This document shows, piece by piece, positions 35,555-46,849 of a stretch of DNA of 64,000 bases. Each line of letters opens with the position of its first letter. The first letter of the stretch is position 1. The DNA is from Miscanthus floridulus. Lineage: Eukaryota; Streptophyta; Magnoliopsida; Poales; Poaceae. The position numbers and the translations under genes are program-made. Location: assembly GCF_019320115.1 (NCBI RefSeq), contig NC_089593.1, forward strand, positions 9,248,386 through 9,312,385, given 5' to 3'. The notes under the pieces are model-generated. The model saw nothing but the letters and a program-made list of their open reading frames with translations, did not search any database and had not been told where the DNA came from.

Positions 35555-36255
35555 AAGAAGATTAATTCTTTTTAGGTACCTAAACTTGCTTGGGTCCTTG
35601 AAGGTTAGCAACCAAGCTCTTTGGCACCCAAATAGCTTTCTTCTTTGAGCCCATCCATGGTTTGCCAATGAACTTAGCCTTCACACCATTTATACCCTTA
35701 ACAAGCATATAGGAAGAATTAAGCTTAATGGAGGATACATTAGCATTTTTGCTTTTGTTGGTGCATTCATGCTCTCTATGACCAACTTACTTGCAACTAG
35801 TGCAAAACCGACCATTGTTCTTCACAAAACTTGTCTTGTGAGGAGCAAAGGTCGCCTTGCCTTTCTTGGGGGTATAGCCCAATCCCTCTTTGTAGAGAGA
35901 AGCTCTTTGGCTACCCAAGGCCATAAGCAAGCGATCCTCACCACCATAAGCCTTAGCTAAGGTGTGAGTGAGCTTAGTGACCTCCTTCTTAAGGTTCTCA
36001 TTCTCAACCACTAGTGAGGCATCACAAGTGAGACCATCACTACTAGATGAGGTAGAAGTGGAAGTGCTACAAGAAGGGTTAGTAGTAGCAACAATGATAG
36101 GCATAGATAGTGATGTATCAATTAAATCACAAGTTACACCTACATCACAAGTTTCAACATGCTTCTTTTTATCTTGTTCATTAAGCAAAGTGGAATGAGA
36201 TTTTTCAAGCTTTTTGTGAGCCTTGCCAAGCTTCTCATGGGCTACCTCAGCTTCT
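35555..36255 (-). pseudogene. 3' part of Sirevirus gag (broken)
   Basis: Continues gag after a frameshift. Frame 35787-36188 (133 codons) encodes a Ser/Thr-rich linker and ends at a TAA inside a zinc-binding motif: CTSC is followed by Lys, a stop and then VGHREHEC, so the stop replaces a Gln codon. Further down, a TAG interrupts GPKQV-VPKKN, where a Trp codon is expected, before the natural TAA. The gag C-terminus is therefore not made. Confidence 0.8.
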
Positions 36256-37633
36256 CATGAGTTGCTTTGAGCTCATCAAGGGCTTGCTTAAGGGCTTTTA
36301 CCTCCTTATTCAAGCTCTTGCATTCCCTTCTCTTAATGTCAAAGTGTTCTTTAGCATCTTCTAACATGTTAAATAATTCGTCCTTAGTAGGTTCATCATC
36401 ATCACTATCACTATCATTTTCATTTTCATGTTCATTATCATCAACATGTTCTTCATCACTTTCATCATCACAAGTTTGTACCTTAGTGGCCTTAGCCATA
36501 AAGCATGATGAAGAGTCGAAGAGAGAAGGCTTTTCATTGATGGCAATGCTTGCTAGAACCTTCTTCTTGGTGGTCTTGTGATCATCACTATCATCATCAT
36601 CATCACTTGAGGAAGCATCACTATCCCAAGTGACCACATATAAACCACCCTTCTTCTTCTTGAAGGCCATCTTGTCCTTCTTCTCTTTCTTTTCCTTCTT
36701 GTTCTTTTTGTTGTCATCATCATTGTCGCTATTGTATGGACATTGAGCAACAAGATGATCTTTGCTTCCACACTTGAAACATCTTCTTGACTCTTCCTTG
36801 TTCTTAGATGAAGACTTCTTTCTTCTAGCATGATAGCCCTTCTTCACCATGAACTTGCCAAATCTCTTGACAAAGAGAGCCATCTTCTCATCATCATTAT
36901 CATCCCATGAATCATCTTCTTCACTTGATGTTTCTTGCTTGGCTTTGCCTTTGGATGATGTGGCTTTGAATGCCATGCTCTTCTTCTTCTCATCCTTCTT
37001 CTTATCTTTCTTCTCCTTCTTTTCTTCCTTCTCATCATCATCGCTATATGTGTCATTGGTCATTATATCTCCCAACACTTGGTTTGGTGTCATGGTGTCC
37101 AAACCACTCCTCACTAGAATAGTGACCAATGTGCCAAATCTTGAAGGTAAGCATCTCAAGAACTTGTGGGAGAAGTCTTTATCCTTCACTTCTTCTCCAA
37201 GTGCTTTGAGATCATTGATAAGCACTTGAAGCCTATGGAACATCTCCGGCACACTCTCATCATCCTTCATCTTGAAGCTTGCAAACTTTTCTTTGAGAAT
37301 GTAAGCCTTTGCACCTTTCACGGCTTGAGTGCCCTCAAATGATTCTTCTAACTTCTTCCATGCCTCATGAGCCATCTCAATATTTTTGACTTGCTCAAAT
37401 GTTCTTTCATCAATTGCATCATGAATAGCACTTAGAGCAATGTCATTGTTTTGGAGAAGTACTTCTTCGACCGCGGTGGGATTCTCTGGATCTTCAATCT
37501 CAATTTTTGTTTCTACCACCTTCCAAACCTTCCTATTGATTGACTTGATATAAGTTGTCATCTTGGCCTTCCAATAGGGATAGTTGGAGCCATCAAATTG
37601 GGGTGGCTTTTTGGTTTTGTTGATTTGAGCCAT
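36242..37633 (-). CDS. Sirevirus Gag, N-terminal 463 residues (frameshifted)
   Basis: Capsid-type protein that packages element RNA. Starts MAQINKTKKPPQFDGSNYPY and carries the copia gag core (EAWKKLEESFEG, KFASFKMKDDESVPEMFHRL, KFLRCLPSRF) to about residue 195. A Lys/Asp/Glu-rich hinge follows, then a CCHC knuckle CFKCGSKDHLVAQC (C285, C288, H293, C298), a second acidic region, and a coiled-coil-like tail that stops at ATHEKLR. Comparison with the following frame shows that a one-base loss near 36252 caused this early stop. The start codon lies about 40 bases downstream of the primer site. Confidence 0.88.
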   Translation of the reverse strand: MAQINKTKKPPQFDGSNYPYWKAKMTTYIKSINRKVWKVVETKIEIEDPENPTAVEEVLLQNNDIALSAIHDAIDERTFEQVKNIEMAHEAWKKLEESFEGTQAVKGAKAYILKEKFASFKMKDDESVPEMFHRLQVLINDLKALGEEVKDKDFSHKFLRCLPSRFGTLVTILVRSGLDTMTPNQVLGDIMTNDTYSDDDEKEEKKEKKDKKKDEKKKSMAFKATSSKGKAKQETSSEEDDSWDDNDDEKMALFVKRFGKFMVKKGYHARRKKSSSKNKEESRRCFKCGSKDHLVAQCPYNSDNDDDNKKNKKEKKEKKDKMAFKKKKGGLYVVTWDSDASSSDDDDDSDDHKTTKKKVLASIAINEKPSLFDSSSCFMAKATKVQTCDDESDEEHVDDNEHENENDSDSDDDEPTKDELFNMLEDAKEHFDIKRRECKSLNKEVKALKQALDELKATHEKLR

Positions 37634-37675
37634 TTTAACACCGAAGGTTGTTAAGCCTCAAATAACGGTGACCTC

Positions 37676-37688
37676 GGCTCCGATACCA
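37676..37688 (-). other. Primer-binding site of Sirevirus
   Basis: The minus strand reads TGGTATCGGAGCC two bases inside the 5' LTR, one change from TGGTATCAGAGCC, the classic copia site complementary to the 3' end of initiator Met tRNA. Confidence 0.9.
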
Positions 37689-37690
37689 CT

Positions 37691-39333
37691 TGAAAGGTCC
37701 TAATCGCTAGAGGGGGGGGTGAATAGCCTAATAAAAATTTCTACAACAACACTTAACCATATGGTTAGACAATTATGAGGCGAAGCAAGTGTTGCGCTAG
37801 CCTACTCAAAATGCAAGCCACCTACCATAATTCTAGTTTAGATAGTGTCAATTCACACAAGAGCAATGACACTACCCTATGTTAGTGTGCTCTCAAAGGC
37901 TAACTAAAGAGCCACACCAACCAAGCATGCAAGCTCTCACAATTAGCTACACTAAAGAGCTTGACAACTAGTTTACGGTAATGTAAAGAGTGGGCAAGAA
38001 GGTTATACCGCTGTGTAGATGTATGAACCAATCAATCACAAGTGTGGATAACAATGAAAACCAATCACCTCAGAATCAAAGGACGAACACAATGATTTTT
38101 TACTAAGGTTCACTTGCTTGCTAGCAAGCTAGTCCTCGTTGTGGCGATTCACTCACTTGGAGGTTCATGCGCTAATTGGCATCACACGTCAAACCCTCAA
38201 TAGGGTGCCGCACAACCAACATAAGATGAGGATCACATAAGCCACGAGCAATCCACTAGAGTACCTTTTGGCGCTCCGCCGGGGAAAGGTCAAGAACCCC
38301 TCACAATCACCACGATCGGAGCCGAAGACAATCACCAACCTCCGCTCGACGATCCTCGCTGCTCCAAGCCGTCTAGGTGGCGGCAACCACCAAGAGTAAC
38401 AAGCGAATCCCGTAGCGAAACACGAACACCAAGTGCCTCTAGATGCAATCACTCAAGCAATGCACTTGGATTCACTCCCAATCTCACAAAGATGTTTAAT
38501 CTATGATGGAAATAAGTGGGAGGGCTTTGGCTAAGAGAAATGGCCAAAGATGTGAGCTATAGCCGGCCATGGGGCTTAAATAGAAGCCCCCACAAAATAT
38601 AGCCATTATACCCCTTCACTGGACATAACGTGGACTGACCTGACGCTCCGGTCAGTTGACCGGACACTGAGCCCCCAGCGTCTGGTCGCTCATAGTCAGC
38701 CACGTGTCTGGCTCCAACGGTCATCTGCCTTGACCGATCGGACGCTCCGGTCGGTTGACTGACGCCAGCATCTCACTGTTACACATGACCGGACGCGCCG
38801 GTCCCTCAGAGGTCCAGCGTCCGGTCACTGTATAACCAGCGACACTAACTCGTTTTTACTTCTAACTTCTCCACCCTTGCTCAAATGTGCTAACCACCAA
38901 GTGTATCACCTTGTGCACATGTGTTAGCATATTTTCACAAATATTTTCAAGGGTGTTAGCACTCCACTAGATCCTAAATGCATATGCAATGAATTAGAGC
39001 ATCTAGTGGCACTTTGATAACCGCATTTCGATACGAGTTTTACCCCTCTTAATAGTACGGCTATCAACCCTAAATGTGATCACACTCTCTAAGTGTCTTG
39101 ATCACCAAAACAAAATAGCTCCTATGGTTTATACCTTTGCCTTGAGCTTTTTGTTTTTCTCTTTCTTCTTTCCAAGTCCGAGCACTTGTTCATTACCATG
39201 ACATCACCATTGTCATGTTATGATCTTCATTAGCTTCTCTACTTGAAGTGTGCAACCTATCTCATGATCACTTGATAAACTAGGTTAGCACTTAGGGTTT
39301 CATCAATTCACCAAAACCAAACTAGAGCTTTCA
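37691..39333 (-). repeat. 5' LTR of Sirevirus (1643 bp)
   Basis: Nearly identical to 29504-31164; missing the AGCTCACAAGGTTGCTATGT stretch after GGCTTTGGCTA. TATTTAAG box complement at 38575-38582. Serves as the promoter LTR. Confidence 0.93.
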
Positions 39334-39338
39334 CCTCT
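39334..39338. repeat. Target-site duplication CCTCT (right) of Sirevirus
   Basis: Second copy; the Tat LTR minisatellite resumes directly afterwards. Confidence 0.9.
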
Positions 39339-39679
39339 GTCGTCGGGCAAGGCAGAGTCTGCCCCTAGATGTCGGGTGAGGTAGAGTCCAGCCCTCGAGG
39401 GTCTGGAGAGGTGGTGCTAGCCCTCAAGGGTCGGGCGAGGCAGTGCCAGCCCTCAGTCGTCGGGCAAGGCAGAGTCTGCCCCCAGATGTCGAGTGAGGCA
39501 GAGTCTAGCCTTTGGGGGTCGGGCGAGGTAGAGCCAGCCCTCAGGGGTCGGGCGAGGTGGAGCCAACCTTTGGTTGTTTGGACAAGAAGTGTAGTTGCGT
39601 TCTTGTCTGTTTGGAAGCATCAATGTTTGATGGTTATTAGCTCCTCCTCTTTGGGTACCCTAGTTTTCGGTCCTCGACA
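39339..39679 (-). repeat. 3' LTR of Tat element 2, part 2
   Basis: Resumes the GGGCGAGGCAGAG minisatellite after the Sirevirus and ends GGTCCTCGACA. The complement of GAGCCCCCGGG just beyond (39690-39700) is the likely polypurine tract. Confidence 0.85.
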
Positions 39680-40496
39680 ATAGACCCCGAGCCCCCGGGT
39701 GATTCGGATAGAATCACCCAGGGGTGATTTGACTTGCCAGAGGGTGCACTCAATGGGTGTAGCCCCTGAGCTCCCAGGTGATTTGGATAGAATCGCCCGA
39801 GGGGTATTTCGATTCACCAGAGGGTGCGCGCGAGCGCACCCGTCAGGTGTGGCCCCCGAGCCCCCGGATGATTCTGATAGAATCACCCAGAGGGTAATTT
39901 AGACCCTTCGTGGGTATGGCTGTGCAATTTGGTGTTTTGATAACTAGATAGTTCGATTGGAGCCTTGGTATCCCGTTCACGGGGATCTAGCAAGAGTCAG
40001 CCTGACTGAGACTCAATCGTGTGTCGAGATACTTGTGGCACTCATGTGCTTGGGTTTTGGCCACTCGCGGGCCCATCCTTCATCGTAAGGCTGCCTTGGG
40101 ATGGTCGTTGAAACCGTTGATGGGCCAGCCCTAGAACTCCTAGGTCCAGGAGGGCCAGAGGAACACTTTTTTGACTCGTATCCTTTTGCTGGAAAAGAGT
40201 CCTGGTTTGTCCGCGAAGGTGAAATGTCCGACGCAACTTTGGTGGGAAAGGATAGGGATTGGGGGCGCATATCCGACGTGGTGATGTGGTGGTGAATCGT
40301 GGCAGGCACGGAGATCCAGGCGGATGGTTGCCTTCCTCACATCCGTCGCCCCCATAAAACCAAAGGGTTCGCCCCCATAGTTTCGTACATTGCCTCCTTG
40401 CCTTTGCATCTACAACCTCCGCCGCCAATCGCCTAAGCCTCCCGCATCTGCATCTCAGCTGCCGTCAAGTTCGCATCCATCCACCCCAATCATTTA
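39680..40496. other. 3' internal region between polypurine tract and antisense gene, element 2
   Basis: Equivalent to 6943-7747. It contains three tandem paragraphs of a CCCCCGAGCCCCCGGGTGATT type block (39685, 39765, 39850), so the polypurine-tract neighbourhood is itself tandemly repeated. A CATAAAACC box near 40350 precedes the antisense ATG at 40497. Confidence 0.6.
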
Positions 40497-43400
40497 ATGG
40501 AGCCATGGTGTAGATCCGATGTCACCCTCCAGCGCTTAGAGGGCCTCGTTCGCTGCGACCTTCTTTGCAGCTTCCCGGCAATGAGGACGCGCCATCGCCA
40601 CTCGAAGGCTACGTTGTGTCCTTCACTCACGTCCATGAGCGGGGATTCGCCATCCCCGCCCACAAGTTCCTTCGAGGGTTGCTACATTACTACAAGGTGG
40701 AGCTGCAGCACCTTACTCCTAATGGGATCCAACACATTGCGGCGTTCATCACCCTATGTGAGGGGTTCTTGGGGATTAGTCCCCACTTCGACCTATGGCA
40801 GTATTCCTTCACCGTCACCCTCTTGAAGAAGAAGGAGAAGAGGCAAGAGCTGAGCATGTCGATGGGATGCGCCGACATTTAGCTCCACAACAACTGAGTA
40901 AATGAATACCCGCCGATGCGTCTGTCGACCTCCAACAAGGGGTGGCATTCACATTGGTGCTATGTCAAGGACGATGCAGCCGCCCCTTGCCAGCATTCAC
41001 TGGGCGCCTCATCGAAGAGGTCCTAGAATCTTGGAGGAAGTGGGGGCTCCCGGATAAAGACAAGAAGAAAATCTAGGACCATCTTGCCACCATCTGAATT
41101 ATGAAGGACAGGGGCATGAAGGGGTCGGGGATCATCGGCGCCTACCATACGCAGAGAGTGGCGCCGCTGATGAGGTGCACGCTTCCCCTACACATGATGG
41201 TGCTCGGAGCATCACTCGATGGGACGACGCTCGTCGAGGGAGCGCTCTCCCCCTCTGAAGTGGCGCAGCGCATCAAGGAGGTGATGGAGCCTTCATGGGA
41301 TGACACCGACGCCGTTCTTGATTTTGTGTATCCAGTGCCAAGGCATCCCTCAATGCGGCCAGAACCGGGGTACATTGACTTTGTAAGTTCTGTTTCTCTG
41401 TGCCTCCTTTTTAATTGAACTCCCGACCCCTTGATGCTAATATTGAGATAGGGGGACCAGCCAAAGAGACTCATCTTTATGGATTGCTAGGCCCCGCTGC
41501 CAAAGGGCCTGCTCGTGGCAGTGGTGAATCGCACCACGACCGAGTGGCAGAAGAAGGCCAAGGAGGATGAGAGGAGGAAGAAGCAACAGAAGTTGCGGGC
41601 ATGGGAGCGAGGAGAGGAGACAGACAGTGATGATGATGACAATGACAAGGAGGAGGAGGATGACGAGGTAGTTGTCAACACTAAGTGGGATGACCCGGCA
41701 AGTGAGGATACGTTGACAGGTATCCACTCGTCCGCGTAGGGGCCTTTCCTGTTCCACGCAGGGGAAAGCACGTCCATGGGGCCGGTGGAGACGGGCCAAA
41801 CCGTTGGCCTACCCTAGGAGATAGTAGGAGTGGGTGGGTTTGCCGCTGTGTGTGAGGTGCCAGCATAGGGGGTGGCCCCGCCGCCGCACCTCAAGAGTTA
41901 TCAGAGGCGGGCGGATCTGTCGCCGCGCCTGAGGTGTCGGTGGAGGGGGACGGCTCTGCTACCGCGCCCTCGGACACAAGGGAGGTAGGTCCCTCTGCCT
42001 AGGAGTAGGGGGCAGGCTCAAAATGGTCCCACCCTAATGAGGTAGAGCAGAGGCTCGGGGGTTTGTCCCCCAAACGTCTCCACCGCTCAACAATGCTAAC
42101 GTAAGTCACCAGCTTCTCTGTTTTATCTGTTTTTCTCTGTTTTTGCCTATTGTCATCATGACTCATGCCTTTTGTTTCTTCTATAGTGCCGGGAGGTGGG
42201 TTAGACGGGGCACTTGTTTAGCGCTGGCGCCCAAGAAGAGCGTCACCATTCAGGCAAGGCAGGGGCCGTCGCCTGACATCGCTCCTGTTTCGGGCGAGAG
42301 CGGAGCCGGCGTCACAGCCTCATCGGCCGGTCAGGCGCCACCCGTGGTGGTGCCCGTGCCCTCAGTGGGTCAAGCGATCTATGAGGCTGAGGGAGCGCCC
42401 TTTAAGGTCACCGAGCAATCGGCGATGGAAGTGATTTCACTGCCGATGTCAGGATGGGTGGAGCTGCCGGCCGTACTCATTGTGTCGACCACGGTGGGCG
42501 TGGTGCAGCCGGACGAGGTCCCGCCGATGGAGGTAGAGGTGACGGTGGCTATGATGGATGGGTCATAGCCAAAAGCTACGGTGGTGGCGCCCGAGGCAGT
42601 GGCGCGTTCCGTGCTACCAGTGGCCCCAGAGACGACGCTCGTCGTGGGTAGGACGGAGGGGGTCGTGGCTGAGGCCCCCTCGGACACCACGGTGGTTGTT
42701 GAGGAAATTGGCAAGGAGCTATCCCTGGTCCTAACACTGGGGGGCAGCCACCCGCCCACGCGGGATGAGCCCCTACTCCGGTAGGCGAGTCTGTGTGACC
42801 CGTCGTCGGAACTCTTCACCCTCGATGATGCCACCGAGGGCATGGAGTGGGAGAGAGTCTCAACGAGGGGATCACGATCATGCTGGAAGCTCTGAACTAG
42901 GCTAGGGGTGCCCTGCAAGACATCATGGTTCCCACCGGCCGGGTATTCACTTAGTCTTACTTCTCGCTCTCTTCTTTCTTCATCTATTTTTATTTTCTGA
43001 CCACCGTCTTTTTTCAGTCTCTTATTGCTCGCAGCCAGGAGAAATCCTGGTTCCTTCACAAGCATAAGGAGGATTGGGACTGCCTCATTGATGAGGCACG
43101 GCTACATAGGGACATGATCACCCAGCTTTGATAGAGGGTGGCTGAGTTGACTCCCGTTGCTGCGGAGGCGGATAATCTTCGATGACGGGAGGCCGAGGCC
43201 TGCCGGGATGTGGAGGACGCCGAGAAGTCCTTTGATGAACTATCAGAGATGGCATGGTGGGATGAGGAGGAGGCCATTAGAGTGTGGAAGGAGCGGGACG
43301 AGCTGCTCTAGCGGGATGCTGAGACCTACTAGTAGATCATCGACCTCTTGGCCGAGGCTGAGAAGGAGAGGGATCTTAGGCTGGGAGCCGAGGAGAGGTC

Positions 43401-44025
43401 CGCGACCCTAGAGTAGAGGGTGAAACTGGACACCGAGGTGGTCGCCTGGCTATGCAAGGGGCAAGACGAGCTACGCCATACTATGGAGAGGCTCCGCTCA
43501 AAGCGCAGCGTGGCCCGCGAGGAGCGCGACCAGGCCATCTGAGAGCATGATGAGGCGCAGCAGAGGATCAGCTCCCTCTAGGCCAAGCTTGGAACCATGA
43601 AAGCCTAGAAGTTGGAGGCCGAGGGTGTCGCTGCTGGACTAGCCACGGATCTTGCTGAGGCGAGGAGTCTTCTTTAGGTGGAGAGCGACGAGCTCGATGT
43701 CTTGAAGGTTGCCCTTGGCATACTCTATGATGACCTACAGGTGGTGCAGGCAAAGGGGACCAGCTCGCTCATGGCCCGTGCAATAGATATCACAACGCGG
43801 GTGCGCCAGCTGGAGAAGGAAGCACTTCGCTCAGGGATCACCCAAGCCTTCGCCATCACCCACTCGCATTATGATGAAAGCATCGACTTGGAGGCGATGA
43901 GCCTCGGTTACGCGCCGGGCTATGAAGCCTCTGAGCTGGATGAAATAGAAGCGGTGGTGGCTCCTCTTGCAGAAACCCTGGCGAGCAAAGTTGAAGATAT
44001 AGTTCTCCCTAGAGGGGATAGTTAG
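40497..44025 (+). pseudogene. Antisense PF04195-like gene of Tat element 2 (decayed, four exons)
   Basis: Same gene as at 7748-11306. Introns inferred by GT-AG and by alignment to element 1: 41383-41451 (GTAAGT...ATAG), 42101-42186 (GTAAGT...ATAG) and 42943-43017 (GTATTC...TCAG). Exon 1 begins MEPWCRSDVTLQRLEGLV, then lost about 22 bases near 40567 (frameshift); the PF04195-like domain follows (PGNEDAPSPLEGY, HKFLRGLLHYYKVELQHLTP, CEGFLGISPHFDLW). Exon 2 has KKQQKLRAWERGEETDSDDD. Exon 4 is a coiled coil ending LASKVEDIVLPRGDS at 44025. Stops include TAG at 41074 where element 1 has CAG. The shared intron positions and domain order argue that it was once a functional protein. Confidence 0.78.
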
Positions 44026-44139
44026 TCGAATGGGTTTGAGGGATATTATCTGTAATCTATGGACAAGTGTCAGCACTTTTGTATCTTAAAAACAAATTCG
44101 TAGTTTCATTTTGTTTGATTGAACTTGCTTTCCTCCCTT

Positions 44140-44405
44140 TTTGCATTCGAAAAAGGGGCTCATGCAATCCAACCCTTCCATTTGTTAAGACCATAGGGCC
44201 CGAGGTGTGTAAGAGCGAAACTTCGATTATGCTGGTGAGCAAAGTTACCATAGCCGCCGGGGCATAGGTTTTTTGTAGTCTGACCAGGCATGCTCGGCTA
44301 TTCGTTCCCACAAACCTAGCCACTAACTTTAATGTGAGGAAGAGGTCCGACGCAGTGACTGTTTTGAAAAAAGGAGGTATTTATACCTTTATCAGCCCCC
44401 GAGTG
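44140..44405. repeat. Module A, Tat element 2
   Basis: ATGCTGGTGAGCAAAGTTAC with GGGGCATAGG and AGTCTGACCAGG, ending in AGCCCCCGAG at 44394. Confidence 0.75.
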
Positions 44406-45119
44406 AGATCTGACCCCTTGCGGTTGCTGGGATCGATTGTCACTGAAGACCGAAGAGGGGATAGCGGAACTACTTTCATACTCGCATGTACCCCTTCCTT
44501 AGGATTTTAGCTATCGTTCTGCGATCGTGCACTTGGCCTCTTTGTAAGTCCAACTCTCCTCGAGCCCCCACGCGTGGCAGGGATTTGGTCAAGGGTCGGT
44601 TCATTTTTGTGACCGTTGCCTCATCTATGGTTTTCGCAACCAGAGGGGTTGAGGTGATGTTAGTTGCCTCGATGGCTCGAGTGACTCTCTTGATGAGCTC
44701 GCTAATAGGGATGTTCGAACGGAATCTGGTCTTGTCGCTCATGATAGGGTCGGCAAAAGTCCTTGGGTGGCATTCTGTTGCTCCTTAACCCGCCTTCCAA
44801 TAGATTCCCCCTCAATGGGGATCTATGGGCTCGGCTAGAGGCTGGATCAAACGAGAAGGTTGAGATGACCCTATCCGCCTCTATGCAGGTTGGGCGAAGG
44901 CCACTGAGGCTCATCTGTGTTTTCTCCCCTGGCTCTTGTTCGATGTGAGTGACAGGGAGCTCTTACTAGACATGTCCGTGCGGGGTTTGGGTCCGATGTT
45001 TGCGATAGGACCGGCGTAACCTACACGAGCACCGCAATTTTTCATTTCTGTCTCTCGACAGCGATCTGAGCCGTTCGATCGACTTGGGTGACCTGACAGC
45101 TTCTCCTTGAAGGAGATTC

Positions 45120-45362
45120 CGCTGGTAGACCCCTCCGAACCCTTCTCGAGAAGGCGGATACTAAAGCTTGGGGTGCTGGGACAAAGAATTCGATCACGCT
45201 GGTGAACAAAAACGCCTTAGCCGCTGGGGCGTAGGGTCTAGCGGTTCGACCAGTTTTACTCAAAGTTTACACCCGCACACCATGCCTCTAGTTTTTAAAT
45301 GTAAGGAGGGGTCGGACGAAGAGAATGTCTAAACGAGTAGACACTCTCGGCAGCCCCCGAGC
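45120..45362. repeat. Module B, Tat element 2
   Basis: ACGCTGGTGAACAAAAACGC with GGGGCGTAGGG, ending in AGCCCCCGAG at 45352. Confidence 0.75.
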
Positions 45363-45971
45363 GATGTCCACACCCCTATTGTTGCTAGGGTCGGAGGCTT
45401 GATAGTGAAATTGATATGTAAAGTAAGTAAATAAGGGTGCTTATCTTTCGACGGCCGTTTCCCATCGCTCGGCGTTCGCCTAGGCCATCTGATCGACCTA
45501 GGAGGTCCGTTGGTCTCCCCTTGATGGAGGTTCCATCATTGGGCCTTTCCAGGTCCTGTCTAGGAAGGCAGAGAGCTGCCTACATGCGGCTGCGCCTTGT
45601 TTCTCATGCCCGACGTGCGGTAGTGGTGGGCCATGCCCAGACCACGTCCTGTTTGACTAGGCACCATCTCGTCGAGTGAGGCGTGTCCTGTCGGTCAAGA
45701 CGCGTGCCATCAAATTCCCATCCGCATTGAATAGGGAAGGGAGAGGGTTTTTTTCCCCAATCCTACGCCTTTCTCCAACTGCTACATCTCCTCCTTAAAT
45801 AGGGGAAGAGAGAGGGTTCTCATCCCGTGCCTCCGCCTATTCTTGAGCCACTGCCTCTCCTCCTTGTTACTTCTCGCGGAGTGCGTTCGTGCGTTACGGC
45901 GGTTCCTAAGTGATAGAGGGTAAAGCAAGGGAGAGGAGAACTCATAGATCCGCTCATGAATTCGGAGCGCG

Positions 45972-46540
45972 ATGTCGAGCTGGAAGTCATCCAACATAGA
46001 TGAGATGGTGCTGGCCGCCTTTGCCAAGAAGGGGCCGCTTCTGCCGAAGGAGGAGGAGCACTGGATGGTGTTGCACATCGCTGGCTTTGTCACCATCTGC
46101 GAGGCCTTCATTGGGAGGGAGCCGTACTGAGACTTCTTCCGACGAATCTTCTCTGGGCGAGCCTTATCGGTGGGGAAGCCATCCAGGACTATGCCGATGG
46201 GGGGTTTTGCCCTTGCAGCCGCTCAGGTCGGCCAATTCATCAAGTTTGATGAGATGTCGGAGACATCCACTAGCCATGGTAGCCATACTTCGACGGGCAG
46301 CATCCCCATCCGGAAGCTGCCTCATCTCGAGGCGCCGTTGTCAGGGTTGTGGCTGATCACGATGGCGTAGTCCCTGGACGCCCCAGCAAAGACACCACAT
46401 TCACTGACATGGTGCTTGACATTACAGACGACGGCACCCTCAGGGATCCCACGGAGCAGTAGGACGTTGTCGATGGAGAGCGTGGCGCGGCGGCCACAGT
46501 AGTATTTAGAGTAGAAGTGGTCAGCAAATGTAACCGTTTA
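45972..46540 (+). pseudogene. Second antisense ORF, specific to Tat element 2
   Basis: From ATG at 45972 a 133-codon frame runs to TAG at 46368-46370 with one internal TGA (46128). It reads MSSWKSSNIDEMVLAAFAKK and then VLHIAGFVTICEAFIGREPY, which resembles the HIAAFxTLCExFLGI core of the PF04195-like domain in the main antisense gene. A frameshifted continuation seems to run on near 46340-46540 ([14 protein letters not shown]). The equivalent interval of element 1 (between modules B and C) is about 1.1 kb shorter and lacks it. Either a duplicated, diverged copy of the antisense gene or a related gene captured from another element. Confidence 0.5.
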
Positions 46541-46849
46541 AGTTGTGGGGGAGCCCCCGTGTGAATAGTTTTTTGTATTCATGAATACATCAGTCCCTTT
46601 TTGTGATGAAATCATTTTGTAAGGGGAAGCTCGTCCCATCCGTTTCCTGGCAATGGTCATGCCGTTCGGTCGATTCGGGCTACCTGCTAAAACAAGAATT
46701 TCCTATAGATATAAAGGATGCGGACATCCCGCGCAACAATTTAGTTAAGCAGGGAAGCCAGGCGGCGAAACTTGTAACAAATGGACAAGCTTTCAAATTT
46801 CATTACAGTAAACAACTTCTTATTCCTTCTCCCCTTTTTTTGCAAAAGA

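Larger units (their letters stand above)
29504..39333 (-). mobile_element. Complete Sirevirus-type Ty1/copia element (9.83 kb)
   Basis: A full-length minus-strand element with two TG...CA LTRs, initiator-Met-type primer site, gag, pol and polypurine tract, flanked by CCTCT. The copia order is protease, integrase, RT, RNase H. Sirevirus assignment rests on the large gag with a Lys/Asp-rich tail, repeated polypurine-like motifs in the long 3' non-coding region, and CpG-rich palindromes in the LTR, all described for that genus. By eye the LTRs differ by about 2% over their first 370 bases plus a roughly 20-base deletion in the right one, so this is the youngest insertion here. Pol is fully open but gag is not, so it is non-autonomous as it stands. 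Confidence 0.93.

Noticed and set aside
36844..37229. Phe/Ser-rich plus-strand and Arg/Met-rich minus-strand frames over gag
   Set aside because: Alternative readings of the Lys/Asp-rich GAAGAAGAT-type gag hinge.
42379..43065. 228-codon minus-strand Ser/Thr-rich frame in Tat element 2
   Set aside because: It lies opposite exon 3 of the antisense gene; low complexity and not conserved at the same place in element 1.
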